Assembly (NCBI RefSeq): GCF_002591975.1
Contig: NZ_NVQE01000015.1
Coordinates: 1-64,000 of the forward strand
From: Mycobacterium neglectum
GTDB taxonomy: Bacteria; Actinomycetota; Actinomycetes; Mycobacteriales; Mycobacteriaceae
Direction: 5' to 3'
Length of the DNA: 64,000 nucleotides
In this document: positions 42,655 to 52,094 of the stretch, one piece after another
Layout: each line of letters begins with the position of its first letter
Numbering within the stretch: the first letter of the stretch is position 1
Made by a program: the position numbers and the translations under genes
The notes under the pieces: model-generated
The model's database searches: none
What the model was told of the DNA's origin: nothing
Seen by the model: only the letters and a program-made list of their open reading frames with translations

Positions 42655-43838
42655 CTGGCATTCTCGTCGAAGGCCCGTGCGCGTTCTTCTGCCTCGGGGC
42701 TGCCGGAAAACATGCCTGATGCGACCCGCTTGGTCTCGCCCATCGTCTCGCGGCGCGGCGCGGGTTCAGAGGCGGTCTCGTAAGCCTCGAAGCGCTGCAG
42801 CGGAAGCGCACGACGGTGTTGCACCCAGTCGACCAGGCCCTCGCGCACATCGCACCGTAGGTCGAACAACGCGCCTGCGTTCGGGGCGCTGACGACGATC
42901 CGCACCCGGACCACCCCGCCGACGGCATCGGTCACCTGGAGGACGCCGCGGCGGCCGTCCCACAACTCGCTGAGGGCGAGCAGTCGGTCCAGTTCGGCCC
43001 GCATGTCGTTCAGCGGGACGGAAAAGTCGACGTCGAACTCGACGGTACCCATGATCTCGGTGGCGCTACGGGTCCAGTTCTCGAACGGTTCGGTGGTGAA
43101 GTAAGTGGTCGGCAGCACCAACCTGCGCTCGTCCCACAGGCGCACGACGACGTAGCTCAGGGTGATCTCTTCGACACGGCCCCACCATTGGCCGTTCTCG
43201 AGTTGCACCACGTCACCGACGCGGATAGCGCCGGAAAACGCGATCTGCATACCTGCGAACACCGCACCGAGCGAGGTCTGCGCGGCGAGGCCTGCGACCA
43301 CGGACAGCACACCGGCGGACGCGAACACCGTCGTTCCGATGTCGGAGAACGACGGGAAGGTCATCAGGATTGCGGCGCCGCCGAAGATGACGACAACGGC
43401 GGTGGCCAGCCTGCGCAGGACGGTGACCTGTGTCCGGACCCGCCGCCACCGGCGGTCGGCATCGGAGATCTCTTCGCCGCCGCCGCCGAAGCGGGCGATC
43501 ATTCGCCTCTCCGCGACCTGGACAAGGCTGGTGAGCAGCCAGGTCAGTCCCACGATCAGCAGGATCAGCAGCGAGTGATCGAACATCCGGCGCCAGGTAT
43601 CGGCCGGATCCGACGTCCGCTGCACGGCGATGGTCGCGGCGACGACCATCAGGGTCGCCCGCACCGGCATGCGCGTCAGCTCGGCGACGTCGCAGAGCAT
43701 GGCGCTCCGGCGGCCGATGCGGCCCAGCGCCCAGGTCAGAACCACTCCCAGCAGAAACGCGGCCGTCATGGCGCCTGCGGCCCACGCCAAGGTGACGGCG
43801 AGGTTTGTTGCGGTTTCCAGTTCGTTCTCGTCGGGCAT
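42615..43838 (-). CDS. MscS-family mechanosensitive channel
   Basis: 407 residues. About four transmembrane helices (near 12-36, 57-70, 87-107, 141-161) precede the pore-lining helix TVFASAGVLSVVAGLAAQTS LGAVFAGMQIAF (about 166-197), which has the Gly/Ala pattern of MscS TM3. The cytoplasmic beta domain starts GAIRVGDVVQLENGQWWGRV and includes RRLVLPTTYFTTEPFENWTR. The charged C-terminal 60 residues are likely disordered. It releases solutes on hypo-osmotic shock. Divergent from ruvC. Confidence 0.92.
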   Translation of the reverse strand: MPDENELETATNLAVTLAWAAGAMTAAFLLGVVLTWALGRIGRRSAMLCDVAELTRMPVRATLMVVAATIAVQRTSDPADTWRRMFDHSLLILLIVGLTWLLTSLVQVAERRMIARFGGGGEEISDADRRWRRVRTQVTVLRRLATAVVVIFGGAAILMTFPSFSDIGTTVFASAGVLSVVAGLAAQTSLGAVFAGMQIAFSGAIRVGDVVQLENGQWWGRVEEITLSYVVVRLWDERRLVLPTTYFTTEPFENWTRSATEIMGTVEFDVDFSVPLNDMRAELDRLLALSELWDGRRGVLQVTDAVGGVVRVRIVVSAPNAGALFDLRCDVREGLVDWVQHRRALPLQRFEAYETASEPAPRRETMGETKRVASGMFSGSPEAEERARAFDENASYDDELARSNGRG

Positions 43839-44103
43839 TGGGTGAGATCAGCTCCACTGAGTCGGGGTCGGGTCTCTTCGCGACGGTAGCGCCGCTCACT
43901 CGCGTCGTCACATCGACGCAATGCGCTATGCGGCCTCAATCGAGCGGAATACCCTCTACCGCGCGCAACATAATCATCGTGGCAGTTCTCACAGATCCCA
44001 CCGGCACGGTCTGGTCGATCAACCGCTGGATTCGACCGACACGCAGCCCTGTCATGGGGGCGTGTCGAGCCGCTGAGGTGTCCCTTGTCGGCGTTAAGCT
44101 CCT

Positions 44104-44119
44104 TCGAACAGGTGTTCAC
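44104..44119 (+). promoter_or_regulatory. LexA (SOS) box upstream of ruvCAB
   Basis: TCGAACAGGTGTTCAC, matching the mycobacterial LexA consensus TCGAAC-N4-GTTCGA at 11 of 12 defined bases up to the last dinucleotide, 18 bases upstream of the ruvC GTG. It should place ruvCAB under DNA-damage control. Confidence 0.85.
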
Positions 44120-44136
44120 AGACAAGGAGCTGACCC

Positions 44137-44703
44137 GTGCGGGTGATGGGTGTCGATCCCGGGTTGACGCGGTGCGGGTTGTCCGTCATCGAGGGCGGCA
44201 CGGGGCGACGGGTCATTGCGCTGGACGTGGACGTCGTCCGCACCCCGTCCGACGAGCCCCTGCATCGTCGGCTACTGACCATCAGCGACGCCGTCGAGTA
44301 CTGGATGGACACCCACCGCCCCGATGTCATCGCGATCGAGCGGGTGTTCGCCAACCAGAACGCGAACACGGCGATGGGCACTGCGCAGGCCGGCGGTGTC
44401 ATCGCACTCGCGGCTGCCAAACGCGGCATCGACGTCCATTTCCACACACCCAGCGAGGTCAAGGCCGCCGTCACCGGCAACGGTCGGGCAGACAAGGCGC
44501 AGGTCACCGCGATGGTGACGAGAATCCTTGCGCTGCAGACAAAACCGACACCCGCCGACGCGGCCGACGCGCTTGCGCTGGCGATCTGCCACTGCTGGCG
44601 CGCCCCGATGATCGCACGTATGGCGGCAGCCGAGGCCTTGGCCGCCGAGCAGCAACGCAAGTACAAGGCCACGATCAAGGCGAAAGCGAAGGCGGCACGA
44701 TGA
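44137..44703 (+). CDS. ruvC: Holliday junction endonuclease RuvC
   Basis: 188 residues from a GTG with AAGGAG 8 bases upstream. The acidic catalytic residues are visible: D7 in [13 protein letters not shown] in [18 protein letters not shown] (near 68) and the paired Asp in [17 protein letters not shown] (near 145). It resolves Holliday junctions with RuvAB. The basic Lys/Ala tail ([14 protein letters not shown]) is longer than in E. coli. A LexA box lies just upstream. The stop overlaps ruvA (ATGA). Confidence 0.96.
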   Translation: MRVMGVDPGLTRCGLSVIEGGTGRRVIALDVDVVRTPSDEPLHRRLLTISDAVEYWMDTHRPDVIAIERVFANQNANTAMGTAQAGGVIALAAAKRGIDVHFHTPSEVKAAVTGNGRADKAQVTAMVTRILALQTKPTPADAADALALAICHCWRAPMIARMAAAEALAAEQQRKYKATIKAKAKAAR

Positions 44704-45287
44704 TCGCATCCGTTCGCGGCGAGGTCATCGACGTCGCCCTTGACCACGTCGTCATCGAGGCGGCAGGTGTCGGATACAAGGTCATGGCGACCCCGACCAC
44801 GCTGGCGACACTGCACCGCGGCGGCGAGGTCCGGCTGATCACCGCGATGATCGTGCGCGAGGAGTCGATGACGCTGTACGGCTTTTCGGACGCCGATGCG
44901 CGCAACCTCTTCCTGACGCTGCTCGGGGTGTCGGGCATCGGGCCGAGCATCGCGCTTGGCGCGTTGGCGATGTACGACGGGCCCACCCTTCGGCGGGCGA
45001 TCGCCGAGGGTGACATCACCGCGCTGACCCGCATTCCGAAGGTTGGCAAGAAGACCGCCGAGCTGATGGCCCTGAGCCTGCGCGACAAGATGGGCGCAAT
45101 CACACCCTCCGGTGCCGCCGTGATGAATGGACATGCCGTCCGCGGGCCTGTCGTGGAAGCGCTTGTCGGCCTTGGCTTTGCGCTCAAGCAGGCCGAAGAG
45201 GCCACCGATAAGGTGCTTGCCAACGACCCGGAGGCCAACACCACCGCCGCGCTGCGCTTGGCGCTGTCGATGCTGGGCAAAAAGTGA
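44700..45287 (+). CDS. ruvA: Holliday junction branch migration subunit RuvA
   Basis: 195 residues from the ATG at 44700. Domain I is an OB fold ([20 protein letters not shown]); domain II has the two helix-hairpin-helix motifs ([20 protein letters not shown] and [20 protein letters not shown]); domain III is the C-terminal RuvB-contact helix bundle ([20 protein letters not shown]). It binds four-way junctions as a tetramer. The frame is open upstream into ruvC but that is not used. The stop overlaps ruvB (GTGA). Confidence 0.96.
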   Translation: MIASVRGEVIDVALDHVVIEAAGVGYKVMATPTTLATLHRGGEVRLITAMIVREESMTLYGFSDADARNLFLTLLGVSGIGPSIALGALAMYDGPTLRRAIAEGDITALTRIPKVGKKTAELMALSLRDKMGAITPSGAAVMNGHAVRGPVVEALVGLGFALKQAEEATDKVLANDPEANTTAALRLALSMLGKK

Positions 45288-46354
45288 CCGGTCGATTCGA
45301 GGACACGGAATCCGAAGACACCTCCGACAGGGAGGTGTCGGCCGCGCTGACGGTCGGCGAGGGAGACATCGACGCCAGCCTGCGGCCGCGGTCGCTAGGG
45401 GAGTTCATCGGCCAGCCCCGCGTCCGCGAGCAGCTGCAGCTGGTTCTCGAGGGCGCCAAGAACCGCGGCGGCACACCGGACCACATCCTGCTCTCCGGCC
45501 CGCCGGGCCTTGGCAAGACCTCGCTGGCGATGATCATCGCGGCCGAGTTGGGCACCTCGCTGCGGGTCACCTCCGGGCCGGCACTCGAACGCGCCGGTGA
45601 CCTTGCGGCGATGCTGTCGAACCTCGTCGAGCACGACGTGCTGTTCATCGACGAGATCCATCGCATCGCCAGGCCCGCCGAAGAGATGCTCTACCTCGCG
45701 ATGGAGGACTTCCGCGTCGACGTCGTCGTGGGCAAGGGCCCGGGTGCCACATCAATCCCGCTCGAGGTCGCGCCATTCACGCTTGTCGGTGCCACCACCC
45801 GCTCCGGTGCGCTGACGGGGCCGTTGCGCGACAGGTTCGGCTTCACCGCTCACATGGACTTCTACGATCCGGCAGAACTGGAGCGGGTACTGACCCGCTC
45901 GGCGGGCATCCTCGGTATCGAGCTACAGGGCGACGCCGGGACCGAAGTCGCCCGACGCTCACGTGGCACGCCCCGTATCGCGAACCGGCTGCTGCGGCGG
46001 GTTCGCGACTTCGCCGAGGTGCGTGCCGACGGCGTCATCACCCGCGACATCGCCAAGTCCGCGCTGGCGGTATACGACGTCGACGAACTGGGGTTGGATC
46101 GGCTCGATCGCGCCGTATTGTCGGCGCTGACACGCAGTTTCGGTGGCGGCCCGGTCGGGGTGTCAACGCTGGCGGTGGCGGTCGGTGAGGAAGCCACCAC
46201 GGTCGAAGAGGTTTGCGAGCCGTTCTTGGTGCGTGCCGGGATGATCGCCCGCACGCCGCGCGGACGCGTCGCCACCGCACAAGCCTGGACCCACCTCGGA
46301 ATGACGCCGCCCGCCGGGGCCGCTGGATTCGGGCAGCCCGGCCTGTTCGAATAG
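45284..46354 (+). CDS. ruvB: Holliday junction branch migration ATPase RuvB
   Basis: 356-residue AAA+ motor. [20 protein letters not shown] begins the core; Walker [21 protein letters not shown] (near 68), Walker [21 protein letters not shown] (near 120), sensor/arginine finger region [20 protein letters not shown], and the C-terminal winged helix ([20 protein letters not shown]). GTG start overlapping ruvA. Last gene of the ruvCAB unit. Confidence 0.97.
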   Translation: MTGRFEDTESEDTSDREVSAALTVGEGDIDASLRPRSLGEFIGQPRVREQLQLVLEGAKNRGGTPDHILLSGPPGLGKTSLAMIIAAELGTSLRVTSGPALERAGDLAAMLSNLVEHDVLFIDEIHRIARPAEEMLYLAMEDFRVDVVVGKGPGATSIPLEVAPFTLVGATTRSGALTGPLRDRFGFTAHMDFYDPAELERVLTRSAGILGIELQGDAGTEVARRSRGTPRIANRLLRRVRDFAEVRADGVITRDIAKSALAVYDVDELGLDRLDRAVLSALTRSFGGGPVGVSTLAVAVGEEATTVEEVCEPFLVRAGMIARTPRGRVATAQAWTHLGMTPPAGAAGFGQPGLFE

Positions 46355-46380
46355 TTCGAGTCGAAAGCGTAGGTGCCTGA

Positions 46381-46767
46381 ATGATTTACGCAGGGTTGAT
46401 TGTGGCCGCTCTCGCGGCGCTGCTGCACGTATACATCTGGGTGATGGAATCTTTGACCTGGACATCGCCCCGGACCATGGCGACGTTCGGGACCACTGAG
46501 GAACAGGCACTCGCTACCAAGGAGCTCGCCTTCAATCAGGGCTTCTACAACCTGTTTCTGGCAGTGGTGACCTTCGTGGGCATTGTCTTTTACGGGTTCG
46601 AGCACGTCGGCGTCGGGCTCGCACTCATCTTCGCTGGCACTGGCTCCATGCTCGCCGCCGCGCTGGTGCTCCTGGTGTCTTCGCCCGACAAGGCGCGGGC
46701 GGCGATCACTCAGGGCATTCTGCCGTTGATCGCGGTCGTCCTGTTCGGCATCGAGCTGGCGACGTAG
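46381..46767 (+). CDS. DUF1304 four-helix membrane protein
   Basis: 128 residues, four transmembrane helices: IYAGLIVAALAALLHVYIWV, FNQGFYNLFLAVVTFVGIVF, GVGLALIFAGTGSMLAAALV and ITQGILPLIAVVLFGIELAT. MESLTWTSPRTMATFGTTEE in the first loop with FNQGFYNLFLA is the DUF1304 signature. Function unknown. It follows ruvB by 26 bases. Its final codons and stop form the left arm and loop of a perfect hairpin. Confidence 0.85.
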   Translation: MIYAGLIVAALAALLHVYIWVMESLTWTSPRTMATFGTTEEQALATKELAFNQGFYNLFLAVVTFVGIVFYGFEHVGVGLALIFAGTGSMLAAALVLLVSSPDKARAAITQGILPLIAVVLFGIELAT

Positions 46768-46786
46768 CGTCGCCAGCTCGATGCCG
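46746..46786. terminator. Perfect 19-bp hairpin whose loop is the DUF1304 stop codon
   Basis: A 19-base arm at 46746-46764 (starting CGGCATCGAGCTGG) is exactly repeated in inverted form at 46768-46786. The 3-base loop is TAG, the stop codon of the DUF1304 gene. The right arm ends 6 bases before the convergent reductase gene's stop at 46793, so it can terminate both. No T-run. Confidence 0.85.
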
Positions 46787-46792
46787 TACGTC

Positions 46793-49700
46793 CTACAGCA
46801 GACCGATCAGTTGCAGGTCGGTGATGTACTTCACGATGATGTCAGCCGTGATATGCGGGATGTCTTTATCCGGCCCGACTTTCGCTTCCTGCACCGCGGC
46901 GCGGAATCGCTCGGTCGAGGCGAACGAACCGAGAAGCGGCTTGGCGGGCTGCGCGTAGCTGTGCAGCAGCGGCAACAGCGAAGCCTGTCGCTGCTTGTCC
47001 GGAAGGGCCCGCATGCTCGTCTCGAACCGCTGCAGCCACGTGCCGTAGTCCGCGACGCGGTCGATCCGGTATCCGGCGCCGACGAGCCAGTCGACGTACT
47101 GGTCGAGCCCGATCCCGTCGTCGTGGGGGTTCATCACGTGGTATGTCTCGAATCCGTGCGTCTGGTACCCGCTGAGGGTGGAGATCGCGTCGGCGATGAA
47201 ATCGACTGGTAGGCCGTCATAGTGGGCCCGCTGGCGTTTGCCTGCGGCGTCCAGTTCGTAGAACGAGCCGGGTGCGATTCCAGTTGCCACCAGGCTCAGC
47301 AGGAGCCGGGTGAACATGTCGGGCACGTTGAGCTGACCGGCGTACCTGGGCTCCGCCAGGATCATGTCGCACCGGTAGACGGCCACCGGCAGACCACTGA
47401 GGTCATTGGCTTCGCGGAGTAGCACCTCGCCTGCCCACTTGCTGTTGCCGTAGCCGTTGGCGTAATTCTCGTTGACCACGCGGGTCGCGCTCATCTGACG
47501 CACGTCGGTGTCCTCGACGAATGCCGAGGGTTCGATCTGATCGCCGACACCGACTGTCGACAGATAGATGAACGGCTTCAACTTCGTGGTGAGCGCCAGC
47601 CGGATCAGCTCGGCGGTACCGACCACGTTGGGTCCGAACAGCTGCTCGTACGGCAGGACGTGGTTCACGAGTGCGGCGGGATCGACGATCAGGTCGACAG
47701 TGCCGGCCAGCCGCCGCCAGGTCGTGTCATCGAGTCCGAGACCCGATTCGCCCTTGTCTCCGGCGAGCACCTCCAAATGCTCTGCGGCCAACTGCCGGTA
47801 ATGGCTGAGCAGTTGGGCGTCGCCGCTGTCGAAAGTTTCATCCAGGCGTTGCCGCGCCGCGGCGTCGTCCTTGGCGCGAACGAGACAGATCACCTTGCCG
47901 CCGACGAGATTCATCCGCTCCAGCCAATCCAGTGCCAGGTAGCGGCCGAGGAATCCGGTGGCGCCGGTCAGGAGAACGGTGCGCACCTCTTGGCTGGGGT
48001 ACGGCAGTGCCGGTGCGGTCTCGAGAGTGTGCGCATCGATGAACTTGTCGAGCGTCAATTCGCGGGCGTGAATCTCGGTGGCCCCGCGGCCGTGCACGGA
48101 TGCGAACGTCGGGCGTGTGCTTCCGGAACGTTCGGCTTCGATGTATTGGGCAAGTGCCGCAAGGTCGTTCGCCGGGCTGACAATCACGCCGACGGGAACG
48201 TCGACGTCGAAGACATCACGCAGCAGGTTGGCGAATGTCAACGCGGACAAGGAGTCTCCGCCCAGATCTGTGAACTGGGCGTCGGCGGGTACCTCGGAGG
48301 CCGCCCCGACAAGCAGCGCAGCCGCGGCCCGGCTGACCGTCTCCACGACCGGACGCTGGTCGGCGTTACGGCGAAGCTCCCGCAACTCGCTGGCCTGGCC
48401 TTCGGTCAGCTCTGAGTACAGCTGCTCCAGTCGGGGGCCGTAGAGCTCCTTGAGCTTCGGCCGTGCCAGCTTGCGGATGCCGGTCAGCAGACCGTTCTCC
48501 AGCGTGAACGGCGTTGTCTCGATGATGAAGTCGCGCGGGATCTCGAAGGCCTGCAGGGCGGCCGCCTTCGCGACGTCCTGCAACGAGTCGCCGATGGACC
48601 GATGCAGCTCCTCGGTGTCGCCCCGCGCTGCCACGTCGGCAACCGGCACGACCACCGCGAGGAGATACGAGCGTGCACTATTGCCGTAGATGTAGATCTG
48701 ACGGACGAGCGGGCTGTTCTGGAATACCGCTTCCAGCTTTGAGGCCGTGACGAATTCGCCCTGCGAGAGCTTCAGCACGAAGTTGCGCCGATCGACGTAT
48801 TGCAGGCGCTCCGGCTCGAGTTCGACGACGATATCGCCGGTTCGGTAGAAGCCGTCGGCGTCGAAAACCTCGGCGGTGACCTCGGGCCGTTTGTAGTACC
48901 CGGGGAACATGTTGGTCGTCTTGACAAGCAGCTCACCGCGGGGGTGCGGACGATCGGTGCTGAAGTAGCCCAACTCGGGTACGTCGACGAGCTTGTAGTC
49001 GAGCACCGGTGGCCTGCGCACCTGCCCGTCGGCCAACACGCCGCCGGCTTCGGTCGATCCGTAGCCGTCGACCAGGTGCATGTCGAGGAACTCCTCGACC
49101 CAATGCGTCAGTTCGGGCGAGATCGGGGCCGAGCCGGTCACCACGGCGATGTATCGGTCGCCGAGCAGTTGCGCGCGCACGTCGGCGGCGATCTCGGCCT
49201 CGGTGGCGCCATCGGCGCCCTCGGGCACCCGCCGGTTCAGCTCGCTGTGGACTTCCGCCGACAGCATTTCCCACACGCGCGGAACGAAATTCAGCTGGGT
49301 GGGCCGTACCAGCGCGAGGTCTTCCAGGAAGGTCGACAGGTCGCTCTTGGCGGCAAAGTAGGCCGTCCCGCCGTGCGCGAGGGTGCCGTAGAGACTGGCG
49401 CGCCCCATCACGTGGCTCATCGGCATGAAGTTCAGCGTGATGAACGGATCGGGGCTGTCTGCCCAGCCCCATGCCGCCGGGCGCCACATCTTGGCGGCCA
49501 GGCTGCGGGTGTAGATCGCACCCTTCGGCGCACCCGTGCTGCCGGATGTGTAGATCAGCAGGGCTATCTCGTCATCCGCGCGCTGGGCGGCAGATGCCAC
49601 CGGAAGTGCCCGTCCACGCTCCTGGACTTCGGTCAACGTTTCCACGACCGTGGGGCTGTTCGCCGCCGCGAGCCGCGCACGCGCGGCGTTGTAGGCCTCG

Positions 49701-50290
49701 CGGTGCTCGTCGATCTCGGGCCGGAAGTCGAACACGATGAGCCGATCAGGCGTGTGGCCGGTGAGCACCAGCTCCACGGCGTCGTCGATGTAGTCGACGC
49801 TGGAGGCGAAGACCACCGGTTCGGTTTCGGTGACGATCGGCCGGAGCGCAGTGGCCGGCGCGCTGGTCTGCAGGGGCACGGACACTGCGCCGAGTGCGAC
49901 GGTCGTCAGGTCGATGACCGTGTAGTCGACGCTGGTGAAGCCGAGGATGCAGATGCGATCGCCCGGATGCACATCGGACAATGCATTCGTGAGGGCGCCT
50001 ACGCGGCTCCACACCTCGCCGTAGCTGAAGGTTTCGAATCGGGGGAGAACCTCCGCCGTCGTGCGGCCGGTCTGGGGGTCGGTGACGAACTCAACGGCGC
50101 GCTGTCCGACCGCGGGGCGATCGGAGTAGCCCTCCATCACGGTGCGCACGGCCTCTGACAGTGGCAGTCCGGGCACCTCGATCGCCGTGGAAATCTCACG
50201 GTTGGGCTTGGCGTCCGCGAACTGCTGGTCGGTGAGGTACAAGCTTGCGATGCGGCGCTCGAGGCGCTCTTCGCGGGTATCAGCGGACAT
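46793..50290 (-). CDS. car: Carboxylic acid reductase (FadD9-type)
   Basis: 1165-residue three-module enzyme reducing carboxylic acids to aldehydes with ATP and NADPH. Module 1 is an adenylation domain with the P-loop-like [18 protein letters not shown] (near 245) and [20 protein letters not shown] (near 480). Module 2 is a carrier domain whose phosphopantetheine site is [14 protein letters not shown] (Ser near 680). Module 3 is a reductase with the NADPH loop [19 protein letters not shown] (near 773) and the catalytic YGNSKWAGE. It needs a phosphopantetheinyl transferase encoded elsewhere. M. tuberculosis fadD9 (Rv2590) stands in the same position relative to ruvB and gabT. Confidence 0.96.
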   Translation of the reverse strand: MSADTREERLERRIASLYLTDQQFADAKPNREISTAIEVPGLPLSEAVRTVMEGYSDRPAVGQRAVEFVTDPQTGRTTAEVLPRFETFSYGEVWSRVGALTNALSDVHPGDRICILGFTSVDYTVIDLTTVALGAVSVPLQTSAPATALRPIVTETEPVVFASSVDYIDDAVELVLTGHTPDRLIVFDFRPEIDEHREAYNAARARLAAANSPTVVETLTEVQERGRALPVASAAQRADDEIALLIYTSGSTGAPKGAIYTRSLAAKMWRPAAWGWADSPDPFITLNFMPMSHVMGRASLYGTLAHGGTAYFAAKSDLSTFLEDLALVRPTQLNFVPRVWEMLSAEVHSELNRRVPEGADGATEAEIAADVRAQLLGDRYIAVVTGSAPISPELTHWVEEFLDMHLVDGYGSTEAGGVLADGQVRRPPVLDYKLVDVPELGYFSTDRPHPRGELLVKTTNMFPGYYKRPEVTAEVFDADGFYRTGDIVVELEPERLQYVDRRNFVLKLSQGEFVTASKLEAVFQNSPLVRQIYIYGNSARSYLLAVVVPVADVAARGDTEELHRSIGDSLQDVAKAAALQAFEIPRDFIIETTPFTLENGLLTGIRKLARPKLKELYGPRLEQLYSELTEGQASELRELRRNADQRPVVETVSRAAAALLVGAASEVPADAQFTDLGGDSLSALTFANLLRDVFDVDVPVGVIVSPANDLAALAQYIEAERSGSTRPTFASVHGRGATEIHARELTLDKFIDAHTLETAPALPYPSQEVRTVLLTGATGFLGRYLALDWLERMNLVGGKVICLVRAKDDAAARQRLDETFDSGDAQLLSHYRQLAAEHLEVLAGDKGESGLGLDDTTWRRLAGTVDLIVDPAALVNHVLPYEQLFGPNVVGTAELIRLALTTKLKPFIYLSTVGVGDQIEPSAFVEDTDVRQMSATRVVNENYANGYGNSKWAGEVLLREANDLSGLPVAVYRCDMILAEPRYAGQLNVPDMFTRLLLSLVATGIAPGSFYELDAAGKRQRAHYDGLPVDFIADAISTLSGYQTHGFETYHVMNPHDDGIGLDQYVDWLVGAGYRIDRVADYGTWLQRFETSMRALPDKQRQASLLPLLHSYAQPAKPLLGSFASTERFRAAVQEAKVGPDKDIPHITADIIVKYITDLQLIGLL

Positions 50291-50528
50291 CGGAATTCCT
50301 TAGAAGAAAACAAAGGACTAAAGGGGAGAGGCGCTTCGTCGGGCCTATTAGCAATATCGTTAGCGAAGCTAAAGCTATTCCGTCAAGCAGCTGGTAGTTG
50401 GCTGTGAGCGGAGGGGATGGCAGGTGAAGCGGGCGCGCTGCATCCGTGGTTTTCATCACAATGTTCGACGAGACCCCGGCCGCGACGCCACGGATTACTC
50501 CGCTCGGCGTTCGGGTACTCCCGCGCGC

Positions 50529-51164
50529 ATGACCGATACCCGAGTTCCTACCCGCGGCGGCCGTCTTCAGATGCAGCGCAGTCGCGGCGCAATGAGCGGC
50601 TTCCTGCTGATTCTGCTGGGTGCGTGGGGTGCTCTTGTGCCGTTCGTCGGACCCTATTTTGACTTCGCCTTCAGTCCGGACACGGCGTGGGCATGGACCG
50701 AGGCGCGCGGGTGGCTCCAGGTGCTGCCGGGCGCGGTCGCCGTTGTCGGTGGTCTGCTGCTACTCGTCTCGGGTAACCGCGCCACGGCGATGCTCGGCGC
50801 ATGGCTCGGCGTGATCGCCGGTGCATGGTTTGTTGCCGGCCGCGCGTCGGCCGGGTTGCTTGGGATTGGCGACGCGGGCGCACCAGTGGCGGCGACGGAG
50901 AGCAAGGCCTTGGCACTCGAGTTGGCGTACTTCTATGGACTCGGCGCGCTGATGGTGTTCCTGGGTGCGGCGGCGGTTGGCCGCATTTCAGTCCGCAGCG
51001 TGCGCGACGTCGAGTATGTCGATAATCGTGTCGCAGCGGATGTGCAGCCGCAGCCCGCGTTCTCGGACACCGACGACGTCACCGAAATTCAGCCGACGGG
51101 GACCGACACGGGACGGCACCGCGGCTGGCGTGACACGTTCGGCAAACGCACAGCCGCCCACTAG
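50529..51164 (+). CDS. Four-helix integral membrane protein
   Basis: 211 residues from the ATG at 50529. Four hydrophobic segments: MSGFLLILLGAWGALVPFVG, WLQVLPGAVAVVGGLLLLVS, ATAMLGAWLGVIAGAWFVAG and ALELAYFYGLGALMVFLGAA, then a hydrophilic acidic tail of about 65 residues (PAFSDTDDVTEIQPTGTDTG). The 35 codons upstream of the chosen ATG read as Arg-rich and lack a ribosome site. I do not assign a family with confidence; the repeated TM-loop pattern resembles mycobacterial secreted/membrane proteins of unknown role. Confidence 0.75.
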   Translation: MTDTRVPTRGGRLQMQRSRGAMSGFLLILLGAWGALVPFVGPYFDFAFSPDTAWAWTEARGWLQVLPGAVAVVGGLLLLVSGNRATAMLGAWLGVIAGAWFVAGRASAGLLGIGDAGAPVAATESKALALELAYFYGLGALMVFLGAAAVGRISVRSVRDVEYVDNRVAADVQPQPAFSDTDDVTEIQPTGTDTGRHRGWRDTFGKRTAAH

Positions 51165-51290
51165 TCCGTTTGGCGCACGGCCGAGTGATTTGCGCCTCGA
51201 TCACGTCAGATCTACGCCCGGCGGCGGATGATCGGTAGTTGGGCTAAGCAGACAGTGGAGCCGTCCCGATCAGACTCATGAGAGGCCGAC

Positions 51291-51575
51291 ATGACCACCG
51301 CCAGTACTCGTCGGGCCACAACTGCGGCAGTGTGCGACGCGCTGGGTGTGCCCCAGAAGGATTGGCCGCTGTTCTACCGCTGGGCCGACACGCCGTTGAC
51401 GCCGAACGCCGCAGACGCGCTGCACCAGTACGTCGATGTGATGATCGCCGACCGGTGCCGTCGGCCTGCCGACGATCTCATGACGAAGCTGATCGCACTC
51501 GAGGTCGACGGCGCCGAACTCACCGTCGACGACATCCGCAGCTTCGTCGCCACCTTGGTGGCCGGTCCCGACTAG
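51291..51575 (+). pseudogene. Cytochrome P450 fragment
   Basis: 94 codons from the ATG at 51291. VCDALGVPQKDWPLFYRWAD with LMTKLIALEVDGAELTVDDI and RSFVATLVAGPD match the C- to I-helix stretch of bacterial P450s (typically ExLGVPxxDxxxFxxWAD and LxxxEDDGERLSDEELxxxxxLLLxAGHET). It stops at AGPD, exactly where the I-helix oxygen-binding AG-x-E/D-T motif should continue. No heme Cys domain follows and the N-terminal half is missing. The simplest reading is a decayed P450 remnant; a short expressed protein is less likely. It ends 4 bp inside the convergent MarR gene. Confidence 0.65.
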
Positions 51576-52036
51576 CTGCGTGAGTCCTTCGGGTCGAGTT
51601 CGTCGAGGAGTCGCTGCATCGTCGCGGTCATTTGGCCGAATTTGTTCTCGCCGACGATCTTTGACCAATGACCCTCGATGTCGGCGACGCGGTCGCCGGC
51701 ATCGGCCATCAGCGATTGCCCTCGCTTCGTCAGGTCGATGAGTTTGGCTCGTCCATCGGCAGGGTCTGGTCGACGGGTGAGATAGCCGAGGTCGACGAGA
51801 TCGTTGACCAACTCCGATGCCGCCGCCAGGCTCAGCTGCGCCCTTTCGGCGAGTTCGGTGAGGCGAATACCACCCATTCGGATGTTTCCGAAGATCTGAA
51901 AGTGCGCTTCTCGCACGTCTCCGTATCCGGCCCCCGCACGGGGTGCGGCGAGGTCGTCGCGAAACTCGCGTAACAGCCTCACCAGCAGCTGCCCGATCGC
52001 CAGACGATCGGGCGGCAGCTCCCTTGACGGCGCCAT
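51572..52036 (-). CDS. MarR-family transcriptional regulator
   Basis: 154 residues from the ATG at 52036. The winged HTH is ANIRMGGIRLTELAERAQLS-like (GIRLTELAERAQLSLAAASE, LVNDLVDLGYLTRRPDPADG, RAKLIDLTKRGQSL), flanked by N- and C-terminal dimerisation helices. The wing residues D and R in DPADGRAKL are retained. Longer readings to 52252 pass through the divergent hydrolase gene. It likely represses the hydrolase across the direct repeats at 52055-52081. Confidence 0.88.
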   Translation of the reverse strand: MAPSRELPPDRLAIGQLLVRLLREFRDDLAAPRAGAGYGDVREAHFQIFGNIRMGGIRLTELAERAQLSLAAASELVNDLVDLGYLTRRPDPADGRAKLIDLTKRGQSLMADAGDRVADIEGHWSKIVGENKFGQMTATMQRLLDELDPKDSRS

Positions 52037-52054
52037 GGGTTGTGAGGATACTAC

Positions 52055-52081
52055 GGATACCGAAGTTTCGGATTCCGAAGT
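52055..52081. promoter_or_regulatory. Tandem direct repeat in the MarR/hydrolase gap
   Basis: GGATACCGAAGT (52055-52066) and GGATTCCGAAGT (52070-52081) differ at one base and are 15 bp apart start to start; together they also form the palindrome CCGAAGTTTCGG (52060-52071). It lies between the divergent MarR (52036) and hydrolase (52095) starts and is a likely operator. Confidence 0.65.
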
Positions 52082-52094
52082 AAATGGAGACATG

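Noticed and set aside
44085..44107. TTGTCGGCG as a PafBC/RecA-NDp-type promoter element upstream of ruvC
   Set aside because: It resembles the upstream half of that motif but no TAnnnT hexamer stands at the required 8-base spacing.
44085..44699. Upstream extension of the ruvA frame through ruvC
   Set aside because: The translation is Arg-rich and overlaps all of ruvC; RuvA begins normally at the ATG at 44700.
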